Both the position numbers and the translations under genes were made by a program. The notes under the pieces were generated by a model. That model saw only the letters and a list, made by a program, of their open reading frames with translations. It searched no databases and was not told where the DNA came from. 64,000 nucleotides of DNA from Streptomyces acidiscabies (lineage in GTDB: Bacteria; Actinomycetota; Actinomycetes; Streptomycetales; Streptomycetaceae): assembly GCF_020010905.1 (NCBI RefSeq), contig NZ_JAGJBY010000002.1, positions 3,286,001 through 3,350,000 on the forward strand, written 5' to 3'. Of this stretch, positions 17,825 to 25,614 are shown one piece after another (the stretch's first letter is position 1; every line of letters starts with the position of its first letter).

Positions 17825-18481
17825 TCAGCGGGAGGGGCGGGGCATGTAAGCGAGAGGACGCGGTGGGGGAGGCGGGGCCGGTGAAGGTGCCGGCCGCAGC
17901 GGTGCGGTGCGGGGGGCGGGGCGCGCGGTGTCGAGTCGTTCGGCTGCCCGCCACAGCATGGTCGCGGTCGTCCGGAGTTTGTCGAGGACGAGGTTCACAC
18001 GGTCCTGGACGATGTCGGTGGCGGCCTGGCGGACGAGGCGCAGGAGCTCCGGGGCCAGGGCGGGCGCGTCGGCGTGCAGGGAACTGACCTGTTCGACGAC
18101 TTCGCAGTAGTCGCTGAGCGCGTTCCCGGCCGCGACCGTCGCCTGGGTGTAGGCGGCGTGGACCGGGTGGGGCACGGGGTCGATGGCGGACACGCCCACC
18201 TCGCCGGCGGCGTTTCTCGTCAGGTCCGCGAGGGCCATGGCCAGGCGGCACACGGTGGCGAGGTCGGGCAGGGAGCCGCGAGGATGGGCCTGGGCTATCT
18301 CGGCGCGGAGGTTGTCGAACATCCAGGCCGTCTGGAGCAGGACGCTCTTCTCCCCTTGGATGCGGCCGGTGGGGTGGGGGACGGTGGACTCCGGTGGCTG
18401 GGTCGGTCGGGTGGTGAGCTGGGAGAGGTTGTGCCGGTACCTGAGGGGAGTGCGTCGCACGCGGGAGCGGGACACGCTCAC
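17825..18481 (-). CDS. Helical array protein, 218 aa
   Basis: GTG 18479-18481 overlaps the preceding stop (GTGA). After a basic N terminus come long helices (ARAEIAQAHPRG region, LATVCRLAMALADLTRNAAG, LLRLVRQAATDIVQDRVNLV) and a Pro-rich tail. It has no Cys, signal peptide or membrane segment. It is similar in style to 15132-15674 and 18478-19020, and each of these helical proteins lies next to a recurrent-domain protein. Confidence 0.66.
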   Translation of the reverse strand: MSVSRSRVRRTPLRYRHNLSQLTTRPTQPPESTVPHPTGRIQGEKSVLLQTAWMFDNLRAEIAQAHPRGSLPDLATVCRLAMALADLTRNAAGEVGVSAIDPVPHPVHAAYTQATVAAGNALSDYCEVVEQVSSLHADAPALAPELLRLVRQAATDIVQDRVNLVLDKLRTTATMLWRAAERLDTARPAPRTAPLRPAPSPAPPPPPRPLAYMPRPSR

Positions 18482-19020
18482 AGGCGGCGGGGCAGGGGGA
18501 CCGGTTGCGGCGGCGGGGCGGGGATCGCGGACGCGGCGCGGGCGTCGGCGGTGGTTCTCAGCTGCCTGGCGCCGTGGTGGAGGTGTCTTCGGCTCGTCCT
18601 GATGCCGAGGACGGTCTGCCGGAGCGCGGTGTCGACGGTCGTGGCGGGGGCGCGGCGGCGGGTGAGGTCGGTGAGGCGGGCGAGGTGGCGGACGGCGGTG
18701 CCGAGGGACGCGAGCGCGTGGCCGGCGGACTCGGCGGCTTGGGCGAGCGCGATCGTGACCGTGCGGTCGGTGTCCGTGACGTCGCCGGGGTGGTCGGCGG
18801 CGTCACGGTGCCGGGTGGACGTCGCACCCGCCAGATACCCGAGCAGGCGTGCCAGGCGACGCATTTCGTCCTCGAGGGTCAAGCTGACCGGCGGGTCCGG
18901 GTGGACCTGGTCGTCGAGGGGGAGACCGTCGGCGATGTGCTGGAGCGAGTCGGCGACGGTGTGCAGCAGTACACGCTGGTCGAGCGCGGAGCCGTGGACG
19001 CCGGGGCGAGGCCGGTTCAC
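18478..19020 (-). CDS. Helical array protein, 180 aa
   Basis: GTG 19018-19020 overlaps the upstream TGA by 4 nt. Helices include RVLLHTVADSLQHIADGL, EMRRLARLLGYLAG and IALAQAAESAGHALASLGTA, followed by a Pro-rich end. The arrangement (helical hairpins, Ala/Leu heptads) suits a protein-protein interaction role. No named family recognised. Confidence 0.66.
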   Translation of the reverse strand: MNRPRPGVHGSALDQRVLLHTVADSLQHIADGLPLDDQVHPDPPVSLTLEDEMRRLARLLGYLAGATSTRHRDAADHPGDVTDTDRTVTIALAQAAESAGHALASLGTAVRHLARLTDLTRRRAPATTVDTALRQTVLGIRTSRRHLHHGARQLRTTADARAASAIPAPPPQPVPLPRRL

Positions 19021-19772
19021 CGGCGCCGCCCCGGCGGGGAGGGCCTGCGGGGTGGCGGTGCCGGCGCGGCGTGGCGGATGTTCACGCCGATCCCCGTCCG
19101 GGCCAGTGTCCGCGCCGCTTCCTGGAGCGCTACGGCGTGCTCGGCGGCGCGGAGGAGGACGAGGGCGGCCTCGTCCAGCCGGTACTGGAAGGAGCGGGCG
19201 AGCAGGACGTGGCGGGCGTCGGCGGGAACGGCGGCGTACGGCGTGCCGATGGCGCCGTCCGGGTACCAGACGAGCGTGACGGTCCGGGAGACCTCGGGAG
19301 CGGAAGGCCGGTGCGGAGGGTGCGGCCTGCGGCGCGCTTCGGCGCGTACGGTGTCCAGGGCGTGCCGGTAGGCGGGGAGCAGACGGCGTGCGACCGCGGC
19401 GGCGGCACGGGCGGGGTCGGCGGGGACGGAGATACCGCAGGGCTCGTCGACCGCGCTGACGTGGTGGGGCGCGGCCTCGGGTTCGAGCGGGACGACGAGG
19501 AACTCGCCCCGGCGGCGGGGACGGTCGATGACGCACAGGACCTGCTGGCCGGGTCCGTGGAGGAGGACGTCGTGGCCCAGCATGTGGCCGGCGACCGCGT
19601 TGCGGATCTCACCGTTGTCCCAGACCCGGTCGTGGAGCGGGAACGGGTCCCCGCCGGGCCGGTAGGAGCGGTAGGCGGACATCCACGGGCCGGGGAGACG
19701 CTCGGCGAGCGCGGCCCCGAAGGCGCGCAGGAACGTGGTGCGGTGAGGAGGGAGCGGGACCGTGGGGGTCAT
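19017..19772 (-). CDS. Paralogue-array protein, 251 aa
   Basis: Start ATG 19770-19772 (ATGA overlap). The LPG-W domain comes first (FGAALAERLPGPW, RVWDNGEI, DVLLHGPGQQVLCVIDRPRR, EPCGISVPADPARAAAAVAR). The recurrent alpha/beta domain comes second (VTLVWYPDGAIGTPYAAV, DARHVLLARSFQYRL, AARTLARTGIGVNIRH). It is more diverged than the 243-aa and 251-aa relatives, which suggests an old duplication with specialisation. Confidence 0.75.
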   Translation of the reverse strand: MTPTVPLPPHRTTFLRAFGAALAERLPGPWMSAYRSYRPGGDPFPLHDRVWDNGEIRNAVAGHMLGHDVLLHGPGQQVLCVIDRPRRRGEFLVVPLEPEAAPHHVSAVDEPCGISVPADPARAAAAVARRLLPAYRHALDTVRAEARRRPHPPHRPSAPEVSRTVTLVWYPDGAIGTPYAAVPADARHVLLARSFQYRLDEAALVLLRAAEHAVALQEAARTLARTGIGVNIRHAAPAPPPRRPSPPGRRR

Positions 19773-20524
19773 CGGCTGTTCGGCCTGTCCGGCGGTGTCG
19801 GGGGCGGTCCGGCGGGACCGTCGGCCGGTGGTGTGGGGCGGGTGTCGAGGCAGACGTGGAAGCCGAGGCGGCGCAGACGGGTGGTGGCGCGGGCGAGTTG
19901 GAGGAGGGCGCCCTTGCGCGGCAGACCGTCGGGGGACCGGCAGTCGCCGGTCGCGGGGTCGAGGATGTAGCCACCGCGGCCGAGGAGTTCGTACAGCCCG
20001 CTGGCGTGGTGGCAGCGGATCCGGATGCCCTGGTCCGGGGTGATGGCGACAGAGACGCGGCGCTGTCCGGCATGGGCGCGCCGCCATGCCGGCAGGGCGG
20101 TGAGGACGAGGTCGATGGAGGAGCCGAGGCGGCGTTGCACAGCGGCGGCGGCGCGGGCGGGGTCGGCCGGGACGGCGATGCCACGCGGTGCTGTGAGGCC
20201 GCGGACGTGCTGGTGGCCGGTGCCGGCGGGGAGCATGGGCAGGACGAGGTACTGGTGGGGGTGGCGGGGGCGAGGCATCACGTAGAGCTGGATGCCGTGG
20301 GGGTGGGTGAGGACCCGGCGGTGGGCGGCGGGGGTTCCGGGCTCGTGGAGGAGAGGGCCGGTGTCCCAGATCCGGGCGGTCGCGTCGTCGTCGCTGACCG
20401 GCGGGCAGTCTGATTCGATGCGCCACCGGCCGGGCAGCCGCGCGGCGAGGTCGGCGGCGAACCGGGTCACGGTGATGATTTGACGCAGTTGCGGCCCGAG
20501 CGGGGGAAGGCGGCGGTGGTTCAT
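19769..20524 (-). CDS. Paralogue-array protein, 251 aa
   Basis: Start ATG 20522-20524. It has the same two-domain order: LAARLPGRW, ARIWDTGPLLHEP, IQLYVMPRPRHPHQYLVLPM, LTAPRGIAVPADPARAAAAV, then IRIRCHHASGLYELLGRGGY, ILDPATGD and RRLGFHVCLDTRP. A Pro/Gly-rich tail of about 25 residues ends the protein. The high identity of the central block to the 355-aa and 243-aa proteins makes common descent clear. Confidence 0.77.
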   Translation of the reverse strand: MNHRRLPPLGPQLRQIITVTRFAADLAARLPGRWRIESDCPPVSDDDATARIWDTGPLLHEPGTPAAHRRVLTHPHGIQLYVMPRPRHPHQYLVLPMLPAGTGHQHVRGLTAPRGIAVPADPARAAAAVQRRLGSSIDLVLTALPAWRRAHAGQRRVSVAITPDQGIRIRCHHASGLYELLGRGGYILDPATGDCRSPDGLPRKGALLQLARATTRLRRLGFHVCLDTRPTPPADGPAGPPPTPPDRPNSR

Positions 20525-21054
20525 CGGCGCGGTCCTGCGGTGCCGGGAGCGGGCGGTGGTGCCGGGGGCTTGGGGGTGGCAGGGGTGTCCGCAGACGGTA
20601 CCGGCGACGAGAGTGGGTCGTAGTGCGCGCGCAGAGCTTGGAGGTGCGCGTCGTCGGCCAGGGTGAGCCCGAACAGCAGGCGGCTGGCGGCGTCGCGTAT
20701 GAGCCGGGCCGGTGAGTCGAGCTCGCCGCCGCCGTTGTGCTTCTTCCAGCGGTAGAAGTGCTCCTCCAGATGGTTGACGATCTCGTGGACGGCCGGGGTA
20801 ACGGCTTCCAGCAGGGTGTCGAGGACGTAGCTGAACTCGGCCGGGCTGCCGGCTTCGGCGAGAGCAGCGCGGTAGGGATCCAGGTCCGGTGTGGGGAACG
20901 GCTCGGTCAGGGGGTGGTCGGCACGGAACCTGTCGGCGTCACGGCGAGCCCAGCGGCGCAGGTCGTCGCTGGTGGCTGAGCCGGTGCGGTGGGCGTTGAC
21001 CTGGTTGCTGGTCCGGCCGGTGTTGTCGTTGAGATCGAAGTCCGGGTGGCGCAG
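20521..21054 (-). CDS. Hypothetical protein read from a CTG start, 177 aa
   Basis: A long frame with strong GC3 bias has no ATG, GTG or TTG start. CTG 21052-21054 is preceded by GAAGAGGAACACC, a good ribosome-binding site, and gives LRHPDFDLNDNTG. The product is helical and acidic (AGSPAEFSYVLDTLLEAV, then EIVNHLEEHFYRWKKHNGGG, then ARLIRDAASRLLFGLTL) with a Pro-rich tail. Its TGA overlaps the next ATG by 4 nt, which confirms the frame. It is easily missed by standard start rules. Confidence 0.62.
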   Translation of the reverse strand: MRHPDFDLNDNTGRTSNQVNAHRTGSATSDDLRRWARRDADRFRADHPLTEPFPTPDLDPYRAALAEAGSPAEFSYVLDTLLEAVTPAVHEIVNHLEEHFYRWKKHNGGGELDSPARLIRDAASRLLFGLTLADDAHLQALRAHYDPLSSPVPSADTPATPKPPAPPPAPGTAGPRR

Positions 21055-21146
21055 GGGTGTTCCTCTTCAGAGTCGGTGTTGTGCACAGGGGAGAAGGACG
21101 GCGCGTCTCGGCTCTCGACGGGGAAGCGCGGGCCCGGCAGGCTCTT

Positions 21147-21240
21147 TCGACGGTGCAGGTCAGGCCACGTGCGGTGAGCGGGCCGGTGACCCCGCCGTAC
21201 AGGTTCTGGACGTCGCGCCTCACCGGCCGCGCCGGGAGGA
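21147..21240 (-). repeat. Partial duplication of the 355-aa gene's 5' end
   Basis: About 94 bp here match 16660-16757 almost perfectly, covering the end of one gene (RRGR stop), the GTGA overlap and the first 26 or so codons of the 355-aa gene (DVQNLYGGVTGPLTARGLTC instead of DVQDLYGG...). After that the frame diverges into unrelated residues, so a full second copy is not present. It shows that the array has been changing by duplication or recombination. Confidence 0.75.
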
Positions 21241-22569
21241 AGCCCCCGAGCAGGGCGCCTGAGGGGTCGGTTCGGGGGCGGGCTTCCGCGCTGCGACCGG
21301 CGTTGGGGGCGGCGGTGGGGGTGTGCCGATGCGGGGGGCGACGTGGCGGGCGGCGCGGATCATGGTGTCGCCTGCGGTGGCGAGGCCCATCGCGTGGTGC
21401 CATGCGTCCTGGGCGTGCTCCAGGGTGAGGAAGGACTGTGCGGTGGCGGGAGCTTCCTGGATCTCCGAGAGCGCCTGGCGGATGCGGGTGATGCCGGTCA
21501 GGTGCTGACGGACGTAGTCCAGTTCGTACAGGACGCCTCGGAGCGGGCCGGCGAGGTGGTCGGTGGGGGTCGTCACGGCGGTGATGCCGTCGAGCAGGGC
21601 GGGCGCGTGGGCGAGGTAGACGTCGACGGCGTCCTGGGCGCGGACGTCGCGCAGCGACATGGCGGTGCCACGTGCGGCTTCGGCGAGCGGGTGGCCGGCG
21701 TAGGTGGGGGAGACGACCTGCCAGGAGGCGGCGGTGTGGTGGAGTTCGACGGTCGCGTGGGCGAGCAGGCTGATGCGAGCGTCCCAGACGTTGCGGGTCC
21801 AGACGGGCAGGAGGGTGTGGTAGATCCTGTCGGCGGCCTCGTGCGGGTCGGATGGCAGGACGAGCGGGCCGGGACCGGGGATCGCGTCGCTCTGCGAGAT
21901 GAACGGCGTGGTGGGAAGAAGAGTGGCGGCGATGATCAGGGCTCGGGAGCCCGCCTCCTGGAGGAGGACCACGTCGTGGTCGGGGCCGGACAGGAGCGAG
22001 GCGCGTGCCGCGCGGCGGCTGAGTGCCGTTGCGTCGTCCGATCCGCTGGTCCACAGCCTGTCACCCAGCAAGTCCCTGTCGAAGGGGCGCAGAGGAACGG
22101 GGGCGGTGGCCCAGTCTCCGGGAAGTACCTCGGCGATGCTGCCGGTGTAGGCGGTGAACGCCTGCCCGCGGCGGACCGCTTCGCCGGGGTTGCGCAGGAG
22201 GAAGAGGTGGTCCTCCCATTCACGGGCGAAGTGCTCGACGAGGCCGGCGGTACGGGGCAATTGGTCGGCGAGGACGACGAGCACGGTGGCAGGTTTGTGC
22301 GGGCTGGCCTCGAAGACGGCCTCGGCCGGGAGGTCGTCGGGCAGGCGGGGGACGATGGAGTACGCGCCCGGTTCGGCAGCGGCGGTGGCGATGAACTGAG
22401 TGCCGTCTGGCATGGTCAGCAGTGCCGCAGGGATCTCCGCGTCGGACAGGGGAGGATTCGACGCCTTCAGGCCGATGCGCTGGGTGCCGGGGACCAGGGT
22501 GGCGGTCCAGCCCAGGTGTTCGGCGAGCGTGGTGGCGAAGAGATACAGGTCGGAAGACGGGGAAGACAT
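21220..22569 (-). CDS. Large paralogue-array protein, 449 aa
   Basis: Start ATG 22567-22569 behind GAAGAAAC. Two LPG-W-like units appear in tandem: residues 1-125 (FATTLAEHLGWTATL, then ALLTMPDGTQFIATAAAEP) and about 145-290 (SIAEVLPGDW, RLWTSGSDD, ASLLSGPDHDVVLLQEAGSR, LVLPSDPHEAADRIYHTLL). A helical C-terminal half (DVYLAHAPALLDGITAVTTP, DYVRQHLTGITRIRQAL) ends in Pro-rich sequence. It is a full-length paralogue of the next gene, 22623-23978. Confidence 0.76.
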   Translation of the reverse strand: MSSPSSDLYLFATTLAEHLGWTATLVPGTQRIGLKASNPPLSDAEIPAALLTMPDGTQFIATAAAEPGAYSIVPRLPDDLPAEAVFEASPHKPATVLVVLADQLPRTAGLVEHFAREWEDHLFLLRNPGEAVRRGQAFTAYTGSIAEVLPGDWATAPVPLRPFDRDLLGDRLWTSGSDDATALSRRAARASLLSGPDHDVVLLQEAGSRALIIAATLLPTTPFISQSDAIPGPGPLVLPSDPHEAADRIYHTLLPVWTRNVWDARISLLAHATVELHHTAASWQVVSPTYAGHPLAEAARGTAMSLRDVRAQDAVDVYLAHAPALLDGITAVTTPTDHLAGPLRGVLYELDYVRQHLTGITRIRQALSEIQEAPATAQSFLTLEHAQDAWHHAMGLATAGDTMIRAARHVAPRIGTPPPPPPTPVAARKPAPEPTPQAPCSGASSRRGR

Positions 22570-22622
22570 GGGTGATGTTTCTTCTCGGCGGAGGGGAGGG
22601 GCGCGGGGGGTGCAGGGGCGTT

Positions 22623-23978
22623 TCACTTGCCGCGCCGGGTGGGGCCGATGATCAGGACCGGTGCAGGTGCCGGTGGAGGAGTCGGTGCGGTCAGGGATGC
22701 GGGGGCCTTCGCCGGGGGTGGCGGGGGTGTGCCGATGCGGCCGGTGACGTGGCGGGCGGCGCCGATCATTGCTTCGCCCGTGGCGGCGAGGTCGACGGCG
22801 TGGGACCACATCTCGGCGTTGCGCTCCTCGACGAGGAGCGGCTGTTCGGCGGCGGGTGCCTGGCGGATGCGTGCGTCCCATTCGCGCCTGAGGCGGCCGG
22901 CGTTGCGCAGGGTCTCCCGGAGGTGGTCCAGGGTGCGCAGGTCACGGCTGACCGGCCCGGCGAGGCGGTCGGCGCCGGTGGTCACGGCGGTGATGGCGTT
23001 GAGCGTGGCGGGGGCGTGGGTGAGGTAGGTCTGGACGGCGGTCCAGGCGCGGGCGTCGCGTATGACCGCGCCGGCGCCGGGGTCGTGGGCGGCGTGGTAG
23101 GTGTCGCCGACGGCGTCCCAGGAGTCGATGGCCTGCCGGAGTTCGGCGGTGGCGTGGGCGAGGACGCCGGTGCGGGCGGAGAAGACTGCGCGGTCCCAGG
23201 CGGGCAGGAGGAGGGAGCGGATGCTCTGCGCTGAGGCTGCGGCGTCGGCGGTCAGGGAGAGGGCCGCCGGGCCGGGGACGGGGCTGTCGGGGGTGATGCG
23301 CAGGCGGGCCGGGAGGAAGGTGACGGCGGTCGTGTCCCGGTGGGGGCCGGCGTCCTGGACGAGCAGGACGCGGTGGCGCGGGCCGGTCAGGAGCGCGGCG
23401 CGGGCTGCCGTGGCGAAGGCTTTGCGGCCGGTGTCGGGCCCGGTGGCCCACAGGGTGGGGAAGAGGCGTTGGTGGGCGCGGGAGTCGAGGTCCAGGACCG
23501 TGGCGGTCCAGTCGCCGGGGAGCGTGGCGGCGACGGTCCCGGCGTAAGCGGTGAAGACGTCGTCGAGGCGTGCCGCCTCGACGGGTTCCAGCGCCGCCCG
23601 TGCGCGGGTGAGGTGGTCCTCCCAGCCGGAGAGGAACATGCTGAAACGGTCCGCCGCGTGCTCGGGGGTGGCCGCCGCGTTGAGGAGGACGACGGTGGGT
23701 TCCCGTTCCTGTATCGCCGCGGTCGTGTTGGCAGGGAGGTCGGTGGGGCGCAGGGGGCCGACGAGGTAGCGGTAGGCGTCCGGGTCGGTGCGCGGGGCGA
23801 TGATGAACTCGGTGCCCCCGGGAGTGGTCAGCAGCGCCGCTTCCGACGCCTGGTCCAGGGCCTCGTGCAGACGGGTGCCGAAGCCCCAGAGCGGGTGCCC
23901 GTGCGGCTGCGTCGGTGTGGCGGTCCAGCCCAACTGGCCGGCGAGGGCGGTCGCGAAACGGATGAGGTCGGAGGACAG
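22623..23978 (-). CDS. Large paralogue-array protein, CTG start, 451 aa
   Basis: Alignment with the 449-aa neighbour places the start at CTG 23976-23978 (LSSDLIRFATALAGQLGWTA against SSDLYLFATTLAEHLGWTA), behind GAGAAGGAAT. The layout is the same: LLTTPGGTEFIIAPRTDPD, WEDHLTRAR, AATLPGDW, LLTGPRHRVLLVQDAGP, LLPAWDRAVFSARTGVLA, AHATAELRQ, and a helical end. A far upstream ATG would extend it into the next gene and is less likely. Unknown function. Confidence 0.74.
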   Translation of the reverse strand: MSSDLIRFATALAGQLGWTATPTQPHGHPLWGFGTRLHEALDQASEAALLTTPGGTEFIIAPRTDPDAYRYLVGPLRPTDLPANTTAAIQEREPTVVLLNAAATPEHAADRFSMFLSGWEDHLTRARAALEPVEAARLDDVFTAYAGTVAATLPGDWTATVLDLDSRAHQRLFPTLWATGPDTGRKAFATAARAALLTGPRHRVLLVQDAGPHRDTTAVTFLPARLRITPDSPVPGPAALSLTADAAASAQSIRSLLLPAWDRAVFSARTGVLAHATAELRQAIDSWDAVGDTYHAAHDPGAGAVIRDARAWTAVQTYLTHAPATLNAITAVTTGADRLAGPVSRDLRTLDHLRETLRNAGRLRREWDARIRQAPAAEQPLLVEERNAEMWSHAVDLAATGEAMIGAARHVTGRIGTPPPPPAKAPASLTAPTPPPAPAPVLIIGPTRRGK

Positions 23979-24012
23979 GGAGACATTCCTTCTCAGGCGG
24001 AGGGTTTTGTCG

Positions 24013-24810
24013 TCAGCGACGCCGGTACGCGCCCGGTGAGGAACGCGGAGCCGCGGGAGGGCTGTGGCCGGCTGCGGCGGCATCCTGGCCAGCAAGCGCA
24101 TGGCGTCGGGGATCTGCTCGCGGGCGTGGGGTTCTCGGCACCGTGGCGGAGCCGCTGGATGCGTGCGTGCCGCCGACGAGGGAGGGGCGGCCGTCGAGTT
24201 CGTCGAGCCAGTCGAGGAGCCTGGGCAGGTTCTTGTCGGGCCCGTAAGCGAGATAAGTGCCGTCGGCCGAGTCACAGCCGAACCACTCGGCTATCCGAAG
24301 GCGGCGCAGGGAGTTGACGCGGCCCATGTGCACGCCTTTGCCGCGGGTCTTCGCCTCGCGGGCCAGCCGTTCGGCGACGGGGCCGAGCTTCCACTCGGTC
24401 GATCCGGCCAGGAACAGGACGTCGAAACCGTCCCACGGCAGCAGTCCGGGTACCTCGCACCCGTCCTGGGCCGCGTAGGCGGCCGGGATGTCCAACTCAC
24501 GGATGCGAGCCAGCCAGGGCAGGGACTCGGTGAGAGTGCCGGCGGCGTCGAACGGCTGGTCCGGGGCGAGCGCCCACAGACACCGGTCCGGTCCGTACCG
24601 TTCGACAGTGCGCCACAGCCAGGCGAACCATGCCTCGGCGCCGGGCCAGTAGCGGCCTTTGCCGTCGCTCCCGAACCTTGAGTTGTCGCAGGCGAACAGC
24701 GCGCCCTCGGGGATCCGGGCGCCCTGCGCGGGGGTGGTCATGCAGCCGATGCGTCCGGCGCTCATCGCGGCCCGTATCTCAGGTCCCGAGGGAGTGCCGA
24801 GGTAGCGCAG
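24013..24810 (-). CDS. tRNA-guanine transglycosylase-like (DpdA-type) protein, CTG start
   Basis: CTG 24808-24810 lies behind AGGAGGGCACA and gives LRYLGTPSGPEIRAAMSAG (265 aa). Conserved-looking blocks follow the order of a TIM-barrel protein family found in actinobacteria and their phages: MTTPAQG, FACDNSRFG, LAPDQPFD, AAQDG, a strand VLFLAGSTEWKLG, GVHMGRVNS and GCDSADGTYLAYGPD. I compare these to TGT/DpdA-like transglycosylases, which insert 7-deazapurines in tRNA or DNA. The relationship is from memory, not an alignment. No preQ0 synthesis genes are in the window, so the base would come from the host. The start lies inside the end of the HAD gene (32-nt overlap). Confidence 0.6.
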   Translation of the reverse strand: MRYLGTPSGPEIRAAMSAGRIGCMTTPAQGARIPEGALFACDNSRFGSDGKGRYWPGAEAWFAWLWRTVERYGPDRCLWALAPDQPFDAAGTLTESLPWLARIRELDIPAAYAAQDGCEVPGLLPWDGFDVLFLAGSTEWKLGPVAERLAREAKTRGKGVHMGRVNSLRRLRIAEWFGCDSADGTYLAYGPDKNLPRLLDWLDELDGRPSLVGGTHASSGSATVPRTPRPRADPRRHALAGQDAAAAGHSPPAAPRSSPGAYRRR

Positions 24811-25552
24811 TGTGCCCTCCTGGACCGTGGAGGGAGTGATCGCCGGGGCTGCCCGGCGGGAGAGGCCGGTGCGGGCCGGCTGGAGCGGCGGACGATTTCG
24901 CGCGTCCGGCGAGGCCGCGGAGCCCCAAGTCCACGGCGGCATCGAGACTTTCGGTGACCGGCAGCAGCGTGGCGCGCAGCCGGTCCGCCGTTTCCAGGCC
25001 GCCGGTGTGCAGGACGGCGTGGGCACCGACAGCGCACGCGGCCCGTCCGTCGTCGGCGGTGTCGCCGATGACGAGGACAGGGCGTGAGCGGAGGCGGTCG
25101 GGGAGGGCTTTGAGATGCTCGGTGAGGACGTGTTCCTTGGTTCCGTCGGGTCCGCGGCGGCCGTCGATCCGTGTGAAGAAATCCGCGATGCCCAGGCGCC
25201 GGACTTCACCGCGCAGCAGGTCCTCGGGATACAGGGAGAGCAGGGACTGGCTGTGCCCGAGGTCGCGCACGCGGGCCAGAACCTGTTCGGCGCCCGCCCG
25301 CAGCCGTGGCGGCCGGGAGCGCAGGAAGCTTGCGAAGTCCGTCTGGGCCTGGGCCCATTCGTCGTCGGTGAGCGGCCGGTTGACCAGCCGGGTGTAGAAA
25401 CGCCGGACGGGCAGGATGTGTTGTGTCTGGTAGGTCGGGAGGTCGATGGGAGGGGTGTGCAGCCTCTGGAGTGTGTGGTTCACGGCGGCGAGCAGGTCGG
25501 CCTGGTCGTCTTTGAGGGTGCCGTTCCAGTCCCAGACGATGTGGACGGGCAT
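24779..25552 (-). CDS. HAD-superfamily hydrolase
   Basis: A 257-aa protein from ATG 25550-25552. Motif I VWDWNGTLKDD carries the nucleophile Asp8. The second acid is replaced by Asn10 (DxN), a variant seen in this subgroup. Motif II is LLSLYPEDLL, motif III includes the Lys of GTKEHVL, and motif IV is VLVIGDTADDGRAA. The C-terminal region past about residue 190 is Pro/Gly-rich and not conserved. A phosphatase acting on a nucleotide, sugar or modified-base precursor is plausible given the TGT-like neighbour. The substrate is unknown. Confidence 0.8.
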   Translation of the reverse strand: MPVHIVWDWNGTLKDDQADLLAAVNHTLQRLHTPPIDLPTYQTQHILPVRRFYTRLVNRPLTDDEWAQAQTDFASFLRSRPPRLRAGAEQVLARVRDLGHSQSLLSLYPEDLLRGEVRRLGIADFFTRIDGRRGPDGTKEHVLTEHLKALPDRLRSRPVLVIGDTADDGRAACAVGAHAVLHTGGLETADRLRATLLPVTESLDAAVDLGLRGLAGRAKSSAAPAGPHRPLPPGSPGDHSLHGPGGHTALPRHSLGT

Positions 25553-25614
25553 GGTGCGGTGCTGGCTCCGGTAGGGATGCGGACGGTGCGGGGATGTCCC
25601 GGGGAACTCGGCGC

